A stretch of 64,000 nt of DNA from Paracoccaceae bacterium (GTDB lineage: Bacteria > Pseudomonadota > Alphaproteobacteria > Rhodobacterales > Rhodobacteraceae). The stretch is taken from the NCBI GenBank assembly GCA_017510335.1, contig JAFWNM010000013.1, positions 186,001-250,000 of the forward strand. The letters run 5' to 3'. The notes under the pieces were generated by a model that was given only the letters and a program-made list of their open reading frames with translations, was not told the origin of the DNA and ran no database searches. Both the position numbers and the translations under genes were made by a program. Position 1 is the stretch's first letter. The number at the start of each line of letters is the position of its first letter. Below, piece by piece: positions 28,087 through 37,305 of the stretch.

Positions 28087-28860
28087 ATGACCCTATCCCG
28101 CAAATTCATAGCCCCCCTGACAGTCGCCGCGCTTGGCCTTGGCGCGCTGCCCGCTTTTGCGCAGGATCGTGCGCTGGCATTTTCGGTGACGGGGGGTGTT
28201 GCAACCGGGCCGGAATATTTCGGTGCAGGGCGCAACAGTGTTTCGCCGGGCGGGTCGTTTGGCTTTACCGGGCTAAGCTTCGGGCGTGTGCAACTTGGTA
28301 ACCCTGACGGTCCCGCACAATTTGCCACCGGAACCGGCGCGCGCGGGTCGCTTCGCTTCATTCCCAAACGCAAGGGCGAAAAGGAACTGGCAGGGCTGAA
28401 CGATGTGAAAGCGTCGCTGGAACTTGGTGCAGGGCTTCATTACACAGCTGAATTCTGGCAGGTCTTTGCCGATATACGCTATGGCGTGATCGGGCATAAC
28501 GCCATCGCTGGCGAGTTGGGCGCGAATGCCATCTATCGTGGGGCGGATGGTCTGGTCGTGCATGCGGGTCCGCGTGCGGGCTTTGGGAATGCGCGTTTCG
28601 CGCGCAGCTATTTCGGGGTAACCCCCGCAGAAGCCGCAGCATCGGGGCTGGCGGCCTATACGCCTTCTGGCGGAATACACTCGGTTGGTCTGGAAGTGGG
28701 TGTTTACCAGCCGCTGAATGATGATTGGGGCATTACAGGCACATTGCGCTATGACCGCTTGCGCGGGGACGCCGCCGCGTCACCCATCGTGCGCCAAGGC
28801 AGCCGCGACCAGATGGGCGCGTCTATCGGGGTGACGCGGCATTTCAACTTCCGGTTCTGA
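28087..28860 (+). CDS. MipA/OmpV family outer-membrane protein
   Basis: 257-aa beta-barrel candidate: signal peptide (LSRKFIAPLTVAALGLGALP, cleavage after AFAQ), then alternating amphipathic strands with GPEYFGAGRNSVSPGG, VFADIRYGVIGHN and the C-terminal strand GVTRHFNFRF ending in aromatic Phe, required for barrel insertion. MipA/OmpV proteins are porin-like; in E. coli MipA links murein synthetic and hydrolytic enzymes, while OmpV is a porin. Which role applies is not clear. The start MTLSRKF at 28087 follows AACGGAAG. Confidence 0.88.
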   Translation: MTLSRKFIAPLTVAALGLGALPAFAQDRALAFSVTGGVATGPEYFGAGRNSVSPGGSFGFTGLSFGRVQLGNPDGPAQFATGTGARGSLRFIPKRKGEKELAGLNDVKASLELGAGLHYTAEFWQVFADIRYGVIGHNAIAGELGANAIYRGADGLVVHAGPRAGFGNARFARSYFGVTPAEAAASGLAAYTPSGGIHSVGLEVGVYQPLNDDWGITGTLRYDRLRGDAAASPIVRQGSRDQMGASIGVTRHFNFRF

Positions 28861-28948
28861 AACGCATGCGGGATGCGCGCCGCTGACAGTGGCAATTGCC
28901 CCGACCGGGCGCTAGGTTCGGGACAAAAGCAACCGAATCGGAGTGCGT

Positions 28949-30433
28949 ATGTCCAGCCCAACCCCACAACCTGTCACTGGCCCCCTGTCGCCAGAGTTCG
29001 TACCCTTTGATATTGACGCCATCGCTGGACATTGCGGCCATGTGGTTGTGTTTGCAGAAGCCGATTCCGGCCTGCCGCGCGCCGCGCGCCGTATCGACAA
29101 GCTGACGCGCGGCGCCGTGTCGCGCGCTGTGGCCAGTGCAGATTTCGCGGCACTGGACCAGGGAGGCGCGCTGGTACTGGCGTGGCCCACAGGTTTGCAG
29201 GCCGAGCGCGTGCAGATTGTCCGACTGGGCAGCCGCCCCGACAAGGCCAGTCTGCGCAAGGCCGGTCTGAGCATTGGCAAAGCGCTAAGCAAAACGCCCG
29301 CGCTGATCTGTGCAGATGCCACTGCCCTGCCCGACATGCTGCAAGCGGCAGCGCTGCGCGCATATCACTATCAGGCGCAGAAATCCGACCCCAAACCAGA
29401 TTTCGGCCCTGTGACGGTCATGCTGCGCGACATCGACAAGGCCCCCGATTGCGCGGATGCGCTGGCGTTGGCGCGCGCGGTGCACCTGACGCGCGATCTG
29501 GTCAATGCGCCCGCCAATGTGCTGACCACAACCAGCTTTGCCGCCCAGATCAGCGACATGCAGGCCCTTGGGCTGAAGGTCGAAATTCTGGAAGAAGACG
29601 AATTGCACCGCCTTGGGCTGCGCGCCATGCTGGCAGTGGGTCAAGGATCTGACAGCCCGTCAAAACTGGCTATCCTGCACTGGCAAGGGGCGCAAGGCGC
29701 CCCGCTGGCCATTGTCGGCAAGGGCGTGATGTTCGACACAGGCGGCATTTCCATAAAACCCGCTGCGGGCATGGAAGAAATGACCATGGACATGGGCGGC
29801 GCGGCCGTCACGGTGGGGCTGATGCAGGCGCTGGCCGAACGCAAGGCGCGCGCCAATGTGGTGGGTCTGGTCGGATTGGTGGAAAACATGCCCGATGGCC
29901 GCGCCCAACGCCCCGGTGATGTGGTGCGCTCCATGAAAGGCGACATGATCGAGGTGATCAATACAGATGCCGAAGGGCGCATGGTGCTGGCCGATGTGCT
30001 TTGGTATGCCCAAGACCGCTTCGCGCCGCGCGCCGTGATCGACCTTGCGACATTGACCGGGGCCATCATCATTGCGCTGGGGCATGACAAGGCGGGCGTG
30101 TTTTCCAATAATGATGCGCTGGCGAATGCGTTTTTGAAAGCTGCCGACAGCATGGGCGAAGGGGCATGGCGCATGCCGCTGGGGGCAAATTACGACAAGC
30201 TTATTGCATCGCGGATCGGGGACGTGAAAAATTCGGGCGGGCGGCCTGCGGGGTCCATCACTGCCGCGCAGTTCCTGCAACGCTTCGTCAAACCTGACAC
30301 GCCTTGGGTGCATCTGGACATCGCTGGTGTGGCGCTGACCAAAACAGACAGTGCGCATGCCCCCAAGGGGGCCTCTGGGTGGGGGGTGCTGGCGCTGGAT
30401 GCGCTGATCCGCGCGGAATTCGAGGATGGCTGA
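28949..30433 (+). CDS. pepA: Leucyl aminopeptidase (M17)
   Basis: 494-aa cytosolic dinuclear zinc/manganese aminopeptidase that removes N-terminal residues. The N-terminal macro-like domain (about 1-170) is divergent as usual. The M17 catalytic region is intact: VGKGVMFDTGGISIKP metal and base segment, MDMGGAAVTVGLM, the signature NTDAEGRMVLADVL at residue 338 on, and KNSGGRPAGSI. GGAG lies 5 nt before the ATG at 28949. holC follows after 2 nt, the widespread pepA-holC pair. Confidence 0.96.
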   Translation: MSSPTPQPVTGPLSPEFVPFDIDAIAGHCGHVVVFAEADSGLPRAARRIDKLTRGAVSRAVASADFAALDQGGALVLAWPTGLQAERVQIVRLGSRPDKASLRKAGLSIGKALSKTPALICADATALPDMLQAAALRAYHYQAQKSDPKPDFGPVTVMLRDIDKAPDCADALALARAVHLTRDLVNAPANVLTTTSFAAQISDMQALGLKVEILEEDELHRLGLRAMLAVGQGSDSPSKLAILHWQGAQGAPLAIVGKGVMFDTGGISIKPAAGMEEMTMDMGGAAVTVGLMQALAERKARANVVGLVGLVENMPDGRAQRPGDVVRSMKGDMIEVINTDAEGRMVLADVLWYAQDRFAPRAVIDLATLTGAIIIALGHDKAGVFSNNDALANAFLKAADSMGEGAWRMPLGANYDKLIASRIGDVKNSGGRPAGSITAAQFLQRFVKPDTPWVHLDIAGVALTKTDSAHAPKGASGWGVLALDALIRAEFEDG

Positions 30434-30435
30434 CC

Positions 30436-30900
30436 ATGGGCAAGGTCATCTTCTACCACCTGACGCGTAATCCGCTGGAAGTGACCGCGCATATGCTGCT
30501 GGATCGCGCCTATCAGACCGGGTGGCGCGTGACTGTGCGCGGGCGCGACCCGGCCGTTCTGGCGCGGCTGGATGACACGTTGTGGCTGGGCAACAAGGGC
30601 AGCTTTCTGCCCCATGGGCTGGCAGGCGGGGACCATGACGCCGACCAGCCCATCTTGTTGACGCAGCACCAGACCTGCCCCAACCGGCCGGATTGCCTGA
30701 TGGTCATCGATATGGCCGATATCACCCCTGAAGACGCGGACGGGCTGGAACGGATGTGGGTGTTGTTTGACGGCAATGAAACAGCAGCCCTGACCCATGC
30801 GCGCAGCCAATGGAAAGCGGTAACCGCCGCCGGGATGCACGCCGAATACTGGTCCGAAGACAGCGGCCGCTGGCAAATGAAGGCGCAATCAGGCAAATGA
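30436..30900 (+). CDS. holC: DNA polymerase III subunit chi
   Basis: 154-aa clamp-loader accessory protein that links the tau complex to SSB. The N-terminal KVIFYHLTRNPLEV, WLGNKGSFLPHG and DADQPILLT segments match alphaproteobacterial HolC, and VLFDGNETAALTHAR is the conserved C-terminal part. The start at 30436 follows the pepA stop by 2 nt. Confidence 0.92.
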   Translation: MGKVIFYHLTRNPLEVTAHMLLDRAYQTGWRVTVRGRDPAVLARLDDTLWLGNKGSFLPHGLAGGDHDADQPILLTQHQTCPNRPDCLMVIDMADITPEDADGLERMWVLFDGNETAALTHARSQWKAVTAAGMHAEYWSEDSGRWQMKAQSGK

Positions 30901-30927
30901 CGGGCCAGGGCGCCAGCGTGTCATTTT

Positions 30928-30949
30928 GAGTATTTTTTGCAAGATGAAG
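30928..30949 (+). repeat. 22-nt intergenic motif, copy 1
   Basis: Starts GAGTATTTTTTGCAAGATGA and is identical over 22 nt to 46017-46038. It lies 76 nt upstream of hisA on the sense strand. Related to 58229-58250. Confidence 0.7.
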
Positions 30950-31024
30950 TCAAATCCGGTTTCAGTATCCGTCTGTGCGGGCTAGAAGGCGGAAAAATGA
31001 CATAACCTTGAAAGGCGCGAGGGC

Positions 31025-31747
31025 ATGATCCTTTATCCGGCAATCGATCTTAAAGACGGGCAATGCGTGCGGCTGTATAAGGGCGCGATGGATCAGGCCA
31101 CGGTGTTCAATGATGATCCCGCCGCGCAGGCGCGCGCCTTTGTGGCGCAGGGGGCGGAGTGGCTGCATCTGGTGGATTTGAACGGCGCCTTTGCCGGTGC
31201 GCCGGTGAACGCGCCCGCGGTCGAGGCGATTTTGGCCGCTGTGGATGTTCCTTGCCAGCTGGGCGGTGGGATTCGGGATATGGCCACGATTGAACACTGG
31301 CTGCAAAAAGGGCTGCGCCGTGTGATTCTGGGCACCGTCGCTGTTGAAAATCCAGATCTGGTGCGGCAGGCGGCCGCGGCCTTTCCGGGGCAAGTGGCGG
31401 TGGGTATTGACGCGCGTGACGGACGCGTGGCCACCAAGGGCTGGGCCACGGAAACCGATGTCAATGTGACAGAGCTTGCCCGCCAGTTCGAGGATGCAGG
31501 CGTTGCCGCCATCATCTATACTGATATCAACCGCGACGGGGCCATGCAGGGGCCGAATGTGGCGGCGACTGCAGCGCTGGCCCAGGCCACAACGATACCT
31601 GTTATCGCGTCAGGCGGGGTGTCGCGGCTGGAAGACCTGATTGCGCTGCGCGCGTGTGGCGCGCCACTGGACGGGGCCATTTCGGGGCGCGCGCTTTATG
31701 ACGGCAAGCTGGATCTGGCGCAGGCCTTGGCGGCGCTGAAGGGGTAG
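31025..31747 (+). CDS. hisA: Phosphoribosylformimino-5-aminoimidazole carboxamide ribotide isomerase HisA
   Basis: 240-aa TIM barrel catalysing the fourth histidine-biosynthesis step (Amadori rearrangement). Catalytic Asp8 is in [18 protein letters not shown], the second Asp in [16 protein letters not shown], and phosphate loops are QLGGGIRD and [19 protein letters not shown] precedes the ATG. hisF and hisH are not adjacent, so the usual his cluster is split. Confidence 0.96.
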   Translation: MILYPAIDLKDGQCVRLYKGAMDQATVFNDDPAAQARAFVAQGAEWLHLVDLNGAFAGAPVNAPAVEAILAAVDVPCQLGGGIRDMATIEHWLQKGLRRVILGTVAVENPDLVRQAAAAFPGQVAVGIDARDGRVATKGWATETDVNVTELARQFEDAGVAAIIYTDINRDGAMQGPNVAATAALAQATTIPVIASGGVSRLEDLIALRACGAPLDGAISGRALYDGKLDLAQALAALKG

Positions 31748-31780
31748 CTGGCGCGCATCCCTTTCAGATAAGCGCCCGTT

Positions 31781-32464
31781 TCAGGGGGCGGGTGGCAGCA
31801 GGCATTCGGCTTCGCGTTTTGCTGGCAGGCCAAGCGCCGCGCCCGGCCCCGCCAGAAACGCGCGCACGCGGTCCGGGTCGCGCCGCGACAGGTCGCGCAG
31901 CCACCCTGCAATTGCGTTCTGGATGAAACGGTCGCGGTCGGGCGCAAGCTGCGCGGCCCAGTCCAGCACCTGTTCGCGCACGGCCATTTCAGCGGGTTTG
32001 GGGTGAGGCAAACGCGCCCATGGCAGCGTCATGACCAGGGCCGCGCGGCGTGTCCACATATTCGGGGCTGTGATCCAGTGCGCCAGCTGTTCCAGCCGTG
32101 CGGGGTTTGCCTGCAACCGCTTGCCGCCCGCGATTGCGACATGGTCGGCCAGGGCCCGACTGTCGCAATCCTGCGCCCAACCCGCAATCAAACCCCATGC
32201 CGCGCTGTCATCGGGGCGCATGCGTGCCTGTGTCAGCAGTTTCGCGGCCAGAATGCGCGCTTCATGAACATCGCTGGCCCATAGCGCCTGTGCCATGTCG
32301 CACCGCGCGGGCACATCATGGTCGCGGCGCAATTCGCGCGCCAGCATATCCAGCACCTGCGCGGGAATTCCCAGAAATGCGCGGGGCGTCGGTGACTGCG
32401 CGGCCATCTGTGTTGCTGTGGCAGGGTCCGACAGGGCGTGCAACTGCGCCAGCAGCGGCATCAT
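31781..32464 (-). CDS. AlkD-like DNA alkylation repair HEAT-repeat protein
   Basis: 227-aa helical-repeat protein. The AlkD family features are WITAPNMWTRRAALVMTLPWA (the WxRR helix), DRDRFIQNAIAGWLRDLSRRDP and DPDRVRAFL. AlkD removes bulky or cationic alkyl bases from DNA. The family is usually 220-240 aa, as here. It starts within the glmS stop codon (ATGA overlap), so it would be translated from the glmS mRNA; the catalytic Asp and Trp positions cannot be checked without alignment. Confidence 0.85.
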   Translation of the reverse strand: MMPLLAQLHALSDPATATQMAAQSPTPRAFLGIPAQVLDMLARELRRDHDVPARCDMAQALWASDVHEARILAAKLLTQARMRPDDSAAWGLIAGWAQDCDSRALADHVAIAGGKRLQANPARLEQLAHWITAPNMWTRRAALVMTLPWARLPHPKPAEMAVREQVLDWAAQLAPDRDRFIQNAIAGWLRDLSRRDPDRVRAFLAGPGAALGLPAKREAECLLPPAP

Positions 32465-34272
32465 TCGACCGTCACCGATTTGGCCAGGTTGCGCGGCTGG
32501 TCCACATCCGTGCCCAGATGCAGCGCCGTATGATAGGCGATAAGCTGGGCGGGCACGGCGTAAACGATCGGCGCGATAAGTTCGGGCACTGTGGGCATTT
32601 GAACGCTGCGCGGCACCTGCCCGGCGGCAGCCAGCCCGTGAGCGTCTGAAATCAGCAAGACCTGCCCCTGACGGGCCATCACTTCTTGCATGTTCGAGAT
32701 GGTTTTTTCAAACACCCCATCATGGCGCGCGAAAATGATGACGGGCAAATCTTCATCAATCAGCGCGATGGGGCCATGCTTCAGCTCTCCTGCTGCATAA
32801 GCTTCGGCATGTATATAGCTGATTTCCTTTAGTTTCAGCGCCCCTTCGAGGGCAATCGGATACATGACCCCACGCCCGAGGAACAGCACATCGCGCGCCT
32901 TGGACAGGGTTTCCGTGATGCGGCGAATGTCATCTTCGCGGTCCAGCGCCTTGGCCACAAATCCCGGCGCACTGCGCAGCTGCGCAACCAGGTCTGCATG
33001 TTGCGCGGCGTCGATATGCCCGCGCGCCACCCCTGCATGCAGTGCCAACAAGGCCAGAACCTGCAATTGGGCGGTAAATGCCTTGGTCGAGGCCACGCCG
33101 ATTTCCGGCCCCGCGTGAATGGGCAGCGCAATGTCACTTTCGCGCGCGATGGAGGATGTGGGCACATTCACCACCGACACCACCTGTGCAACACGCCCCT
33201 GCACATGGCGCAATGCGGCCAATGTGTCTGCGGTTTCGCCCGACTAGCTGACAAACAGCGCCAGATTATCCGGCCCCAGAACAGGGTCGCGGTAGCGGAA
33301 TTCAGATGCGATATCCAGTTCCACTGACAGGCCGGCATATTTTTCAAACCAGTATTTCGCCACCTGACAGGCATAGAACGCCGTACCGCAAGCCACCATG
33401 ATCAGCCGGTCGGCGCGCGCGAATTCCAGCCCGTCGGGCAGTTCAACGCCTTGGGGTGTTGAATATTGTTCCAGTGCTGCTTGCAATATGGCGGGTTGTT
33501 CGGCCATTTCCTTGGCCATGAAATGGCGGTGGCCGGATTTGTCCACGCGCGCGGCATCCACATTGATGCGCTGGATACGCCGGTTGGTCTGGCGGTCCTG
33601 CGCGTCGAATATTTGCGCGCCCGCCCGTGTGAGGACGGCGCAATCCCCGTCTTCCAGATAGGTGATGCGGTCCGTCATGGGGGCCAGCGCGATAGCGTCA
33701 GACCCAAGGAACATCTCGCCTTCTCCGTGGCCGATGGCCAAGGGCGAGCCGCGACGCGCGCCGATCATCAGGTCATCTTCGCCCGCAAACAGGAACGCCA
33801 GTGCAAATGCCCCTTCCAGCCGCTTCAGCGTAGCGCGCGCGGCCTGAACCGGCGTCATGCCCTGTTCCAGATGGCGGCTTGTCAGGTGGACAATGGTTTC
33901 CGTGTCGGTTTCGCTGCTGAATTGCGCGCCCGATGCAGCCAGTTCGTCGCGCAGCGCGCGAAAATTCTCGATAATGCCGTTATGGACAACCGCCACACGC
34001 CCCGCCTGATGGGGGTGGGCATTTTCCACTGTGGGGGTGCCATGCGTGGCCCAGCGGGTATGGCCAATGCCCGACCGCCCCGGCAATGCGTCATGCACCA
34101 TGACATCCGACAGGTTGATCAGCTTGCCCACCGCGCGGCGGCGGTCCAGATGGCCGCGATTGACAGTTGCAATGCCCGCACTGTCATAGCCGCGATATTC
34201 CAGCCGTTTCAAGGCATCCAGAATCAGGGGCGACACTTCATGATTGCCCAACACACCAACAATACCGCACAT
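32461..34272 (-). pseudogene. glmS: Glutamine-fructose-6-phosphate aminotransferase GlmS with an in-frame amber codon
   Basis: Makes glucosamine-6-phosphate for cell-wall precursors. The frame runs 603 codons, with the usual Cys2 nucleophile (MCGIVGVLGN), glutaminase domain to about residue 240 and two SIS sugar-isomerase domains after it. Codon 343 (33244-33246, minus strand) is TAG instead of the expected CAG, within the highly conserved SQSGETADT sugar-phosphate site. Everything after it stays in frame and conserved to the stop at 32461. A single C-to-T change explains it. If real, it would inactivate an essential enzyme unless suppressed or duplicated; a sequencing error or a recent mutation are the simple alternatives. 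glmU lies just upstream. Confidence 0.9.
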
Positions 34273-34277
34273 GCCGC

Positions 34278-35627
34278 TTATCCTTTTGCTTTGGCCGCTT
34301 TGGCCGCGCGCAACTTGTCCATCAGCCGTTTTCCCAGACCGGGCCTGGTGTCCTGCCGCGCACGTCCCAGCGCCAGCGCGCCGTCAGGCACATCGTTGGT
34401 GATGACCGACCCCGACCCCGTCATCGCATGCGCCCCCACAGCCACAGGGGCCACGAGCATGGTGTTCGACCCGATAAACGCGCCTTCGCCAATACTCGTG
34501 TGATGCTTGAACACGCCGTCGTAATTGCATGTTATTGTGCCCGCACCCAGATTGGCGCGCGCGCCCACATGCGCATCCCCGAGATAGCTCAGGTGGTTGA
34601 CCTTCGCGCCTTCGTCCAATGTGGCGTTCTTGATTTCGACGAAATTGCCCACGCGCACATCCTCGGCCAGTTCTGCGCCCGAACGCAGCCTTGCATAGGG
34701 GCCGACCACCGCGCCGCGGCTGACATGCGCGCCTTCCAGATGGCTGAAGGCGCGGATTGTCGCGCCCCCCTCGACGCTGACACCGGGGCCGAACACGACA
34801 TAGGGTTCGATGATGCTGTCGCAGCCAATCACAGTATCCTGGGCAAAAATCACAGTGTCAGGCGCCTGCATGGCCACGCCGTTTTCCAGCGCTGCCGCGC
34901 GGGCGCGCGCCTGAAAGGCAGATTCGGCTGCGGCCAGTTCCGCGCGGGTGTTGATTCCCAGTGTTTCACTTTCGGGGCACAGCACAACCCCGGCCGACAG
35001 GCCGTTTTCGCGCGCAAGGGCCACGATGTCTGTCAGGTAATATTCGCCCGCGGCATTGTCATTTCCAACCTTGTCCACCAGCGCGAAAAGCTGCGCACCA
35101 TCTGCACATATAACACCACTATTACATAGGTTTATGAGCCGTTCTTCATCTGATGCGTCCTTGAATTCCACGATCCGTTCCAAACTGTCACCCCGGGTGA
35201 TCAGCCGCCCGTAACGTGCGGGGTCTGCTGCCTCGAACCCAAGCACGACGACATCATGCGCGCCGCGCGCGGCGCGCAAGGCCTGCAGCGTTTCCTCGCT
35301 TAGGAAGGGCGTGTCGCCATAAAGCACAACCACATCCCCCGCCACATCTGCCAAGGCCGCGCGCGCCTGCGCCACCGCATGCGCGGTTCCAAGCTGCTCT
35401 TGCTGTTGGACGACCTGCGCGCGCTCATCCTCGGCCAGAACCACATCGGCCACTTGCGCACCGCCATGGCCCACAACGACCACAACGCGCGCAGGCTCCA
35501 GCGCGCGGGCGGCGCGCATGGCATGAACCACCAACGGCACTTGCGCCAAAGGATGCAGGACTTTTGGCAAGTCCGATTGCATGCGGCTGCCCTGCCCGGC
35601 GGCAAGAATGATCAATGAAACCGACAT
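34278..35627 (-). CDS. glmU: Bifunctional N-acetylglucosamine-1-phosphate uridyltransferase GlmU
   Basis: 449-aa enzyme making UDP-GlcNAc in two steps. The N-terminal uridyltransferase has LAAGQGSRMQSDLPKVLHP and YGDTPFLSEETL; the C-terminal left-handed beta-helix acetyltransferase has repeats such as VTFEGGATIRAFSHLEGA-like hexapeptides and NYDGVFKHHTSIGEGAFIGS. The start MSVSLII at 35627 is the N-terminus of the domain. It forms an operon with glmS (5-nt gap) and probably the AlkD-like gene. Confidence 0.97.
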   Translation of the reverse strand: MSVSLIILAAGQGSRMQSDLPKVLHPLAQVPLVVHAMRAARALEPARVVVVVGHGGAQVADVVLAEDERAQVVQQQEQLGTAHAVAQARAALADVAGDVVVLYGDTPFLSEETLQALRAARGAHDVVVLGFEAADPARYGRLITRGDSLERIVEFKDASDEERLINLCNSGVICADGAQLFALVDKVGNDNAAGEYYLTDIVALARENGLSAGVVLCPESETLGINTRAELAAAESAFQARARAAALENGVAMQAPDTVIFAQDTVIGCDSIIEPYVVFGPGVSVEGGATIRAFSHLEGAHVSRGAVVGPYARLRSGAELAEDVRVGNFVEIKNATLDEGAKVNHLSYLGDAHVGARANLGAGTITCNYDGVFKHHTSIGEGAFIGSNTMLVAPVAVGAHAMTGSGSVITNDVPDGALALGRARQDTRPGLGKRLMDKLRAAKAAKAKG

Positions 35628-35835
35628 GCTGCCCACTCTTTCTGTCTTTTTTTCTGAATGTGGTTTTGCCCCAGTTACCCAACAAGGCGCAAGGCACGCA
35701 AGCTTCACTTCTGGTTTCAGTCTGAAACAGGCACAAAACAGCAAGCAGGATTCTCAATTTGACAGAAATCAACGTCATGCGCGAAGCTGCGTGTCACATT
35801 GCCACCAGCGCAACAGGACGAGGAAGGAAACGACG

Positions 35836-36249
35836 ATGTATGGCAGAATAATTGTCGCAGTGGATCTGGAACATCTTGATCAGGCGAAAGCGCTGATCGG
35901 GCGGGCGCAAACCCTGCTGGATGCGGGGGGCGAAATGCGGCTTGTTCATGTGCTGGAAGAAGTGCCCGGTTTCATTGCCGCGCAATTGCCGCGCGACACC
36001 CAGGACCGCCGCCGCGCCGAAGCGATGGTGGAACTCAAGGCGCTGACTGACCCTGCAGCGGGGGTGCGTGTGGTCGAGGATGTGCGCCTTGGCGCGGCAT
36101 CGGGGCAAATCATGCAAGCCGCCGAAGACTGCAATGCAGACCTGATCATGATCGCCAGCCACAAACCCGGCCTAAGCGATTATTTCATCGGCTCCACCGC
36201 GGCGCGTGTGGTGCGCCACGCCACCTGTTCCGTGCTTATTCAACGCTAA
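35836..36249 (+). CDS. Universal stress protein, tandem copy 1
   Basis: 137-aa UspA-fold protein. The N-terminal strand YGRIIVAVDLEHLD and C-terminal IASHKPGLSDYFIGSTAARVV are the ends of the Rossmann-like fold. The usual ATP loop G-x2-G-x9-G-S is altered: the first two Gly positions read ASHK, while the G-S-T part is kept, so ATP binding is uncertain. Preceded by AGGAAGGAAACG. It is the first of three paralogues in a row and divergent from glmU. Confidence 0.93.
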   Translation: MYGRIIVAVDLEHLDQAKALIGRAQTLLDAGGEMRLVHVLEEVPGFIAAQLPRDTQDRRRAEAMVELKALTDPAAGVRVVEDVRLGAASGQIMQAAEDCNADLIMIASHKPGLSDYFIGSTAARVVRHATCSVLIQR

Positions 36250-36273
36250 AATCAACACAAGGAAACCTGACAC

Positions 36274-36690
36274 ATGTACACTTCCATCGTCATCGCTGCG
36301 GCGCTGTTCAACGAAGGGGCAACCACCCGCGCGGCACTGGAAAAGGCACGCAAACTTTTGTCAGCCGGGGGCAAGGTCACGCTTGTTCACGTCATTGACG
36401 AGATTCCCGGCTATGTCGCGGCCGCCATCCCGCAATCGCAAATTTCGGCCCGCCGCAAGGATGTGGAGGACCAGCTTGCCGCCATCGCTGCGGAATTTTC
36501 CGATATCGCGGTCGAAGCGGTCATCCGACAGGGCCAGCCGTCAGCGTCAATTCTGGGCTGCGCGCAGGAAGCTGCCGCCGACCTGATCATGATTGCCAGC
36601 CATAAACCGGGGCTAAGCGATTATTTCATCGGCTCCACTGCCGCGCGCATTGTGCGCCATGCGCAAGTGTCGGTTCTGGTCACGCGCTGA
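36274..36690 (+). CDS. Universal stress protein, tandem copy 2
   Basis: 138-aa UspA-fold paralogue starting MYTSIVIAAALFNEGATT, 24 nt after copy 1, so co-transcribed with it. It shares the altered loop ASHKPGLSDYFIGSTAARIV. The copy is closer to copy 3 at the N-terminus (ALFNEGATTRAALEKA against ALFNQGATSRSLIEKA) than to copy 1. A terminator follows. Confidence 0.93.
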   Translation: MYTSIVIAAALFNEGATTRAALEKARKLLSAGGKVTLVHVIDEIPGYVAAAIPQSQISARRKDVEDQLAAIAAEFSDIAVEAVIRQGQPSASILGCAQEAAADLIMIASHKPGLSDYFIGSTAARIVRHAQVSVLVTR

Positions 36691-36710
36691 TCTGCCCCTT
36701 GCCCCCTTTT

Positions 36711-36748
36711 CCCCCGCGCAGTCCTTAACGGGTGCGCGGGGGTTTGCT
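36711..36748 (+). terminator. Terminator between universal stress genes 2 and 3
   Basis: A 10-bp perfect stem CCCCCGCGCA / TGCGCGGGGG with a 12-nt loop, followed by TTTGCTTT. It separates the third universal stress gene from the first two, so that gene probably has its own promoter. Confidence 0.8.
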
Positions 36749-36802
36749 TTGCATGGCGCGCTGTGTCATCCTTGCCCAAACCACCGATCCGGGAGGAAGC
36801 GC

Positions 36803-37219
36803 ATGTACAATTCCATCGTCGTTGCAGTTGCATTGTTCAATCAAGGGGCCACAAGCCGCAGTCTGATTGAAAAGGCAAACGCGCTTGTCGATGCGGGCGG
36901 GTCCATAACTTTGGTCCATGTCATGGATGAAATTCCTGCCTATCTGACCGCTGCAGTGTCCAAAGACCAGCTTCTGAACCACCGCAAGGCCATCCGCGCA
37001 CAGCTTGAATCGCTGGCCACACGCGCCAAAGCCAAGAATGTGGATATTGACCTGCGCGGCGGGCGCCCGTCTGAGAACATTCTGAAATGCGCGAAGGAAT
37101 GCAACGCAGACCTGATCATGATTGCCAGCCACAAACCGGGCATGAGCGATTATTTCATCGGCTCCACTGCCGCGCGGGTTGTGCGGCATTCATCCGTTTC
37201 GGTGCTGATCGAACGCTGA
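36803..37219 (+). CDS. Universal stress protein, tandem copy 3
   Basis: 138-aa UspA-fold protein starting MYNSIVVAVALFNQGATS with GGGAGGAAG 4-5 nt upstream. It has the same altered ATP loop, ASHKPGMSDYFIGSTAARVV. It is separated from copies 1 and 2 by a terminator. The last 80 nt are nearly identical to those of the two upstream copies, pointing to gene conversion. Confidence 0.93.
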   Translation: MYNSIVVAVALFNQGATSRSLIEKANALVDAGGSITLVHVMDEIPAYLTAAVSKDQLLNHRKAIRAQLESLATRAKAKNVDIDLRGGRPSENILKCAKECNADLIMIASHKPGMSDYFIGSTAARVVRHSSVSVLIER

Positions 37220-37305
37220 CGTTTTTTTTGCGCAACATGCCGCGATCCGGCCTTTCCTATCGCGCACAAGCCGTTATCTGAAGGGCACCAGACAGGAGGC
37301 GGCAC

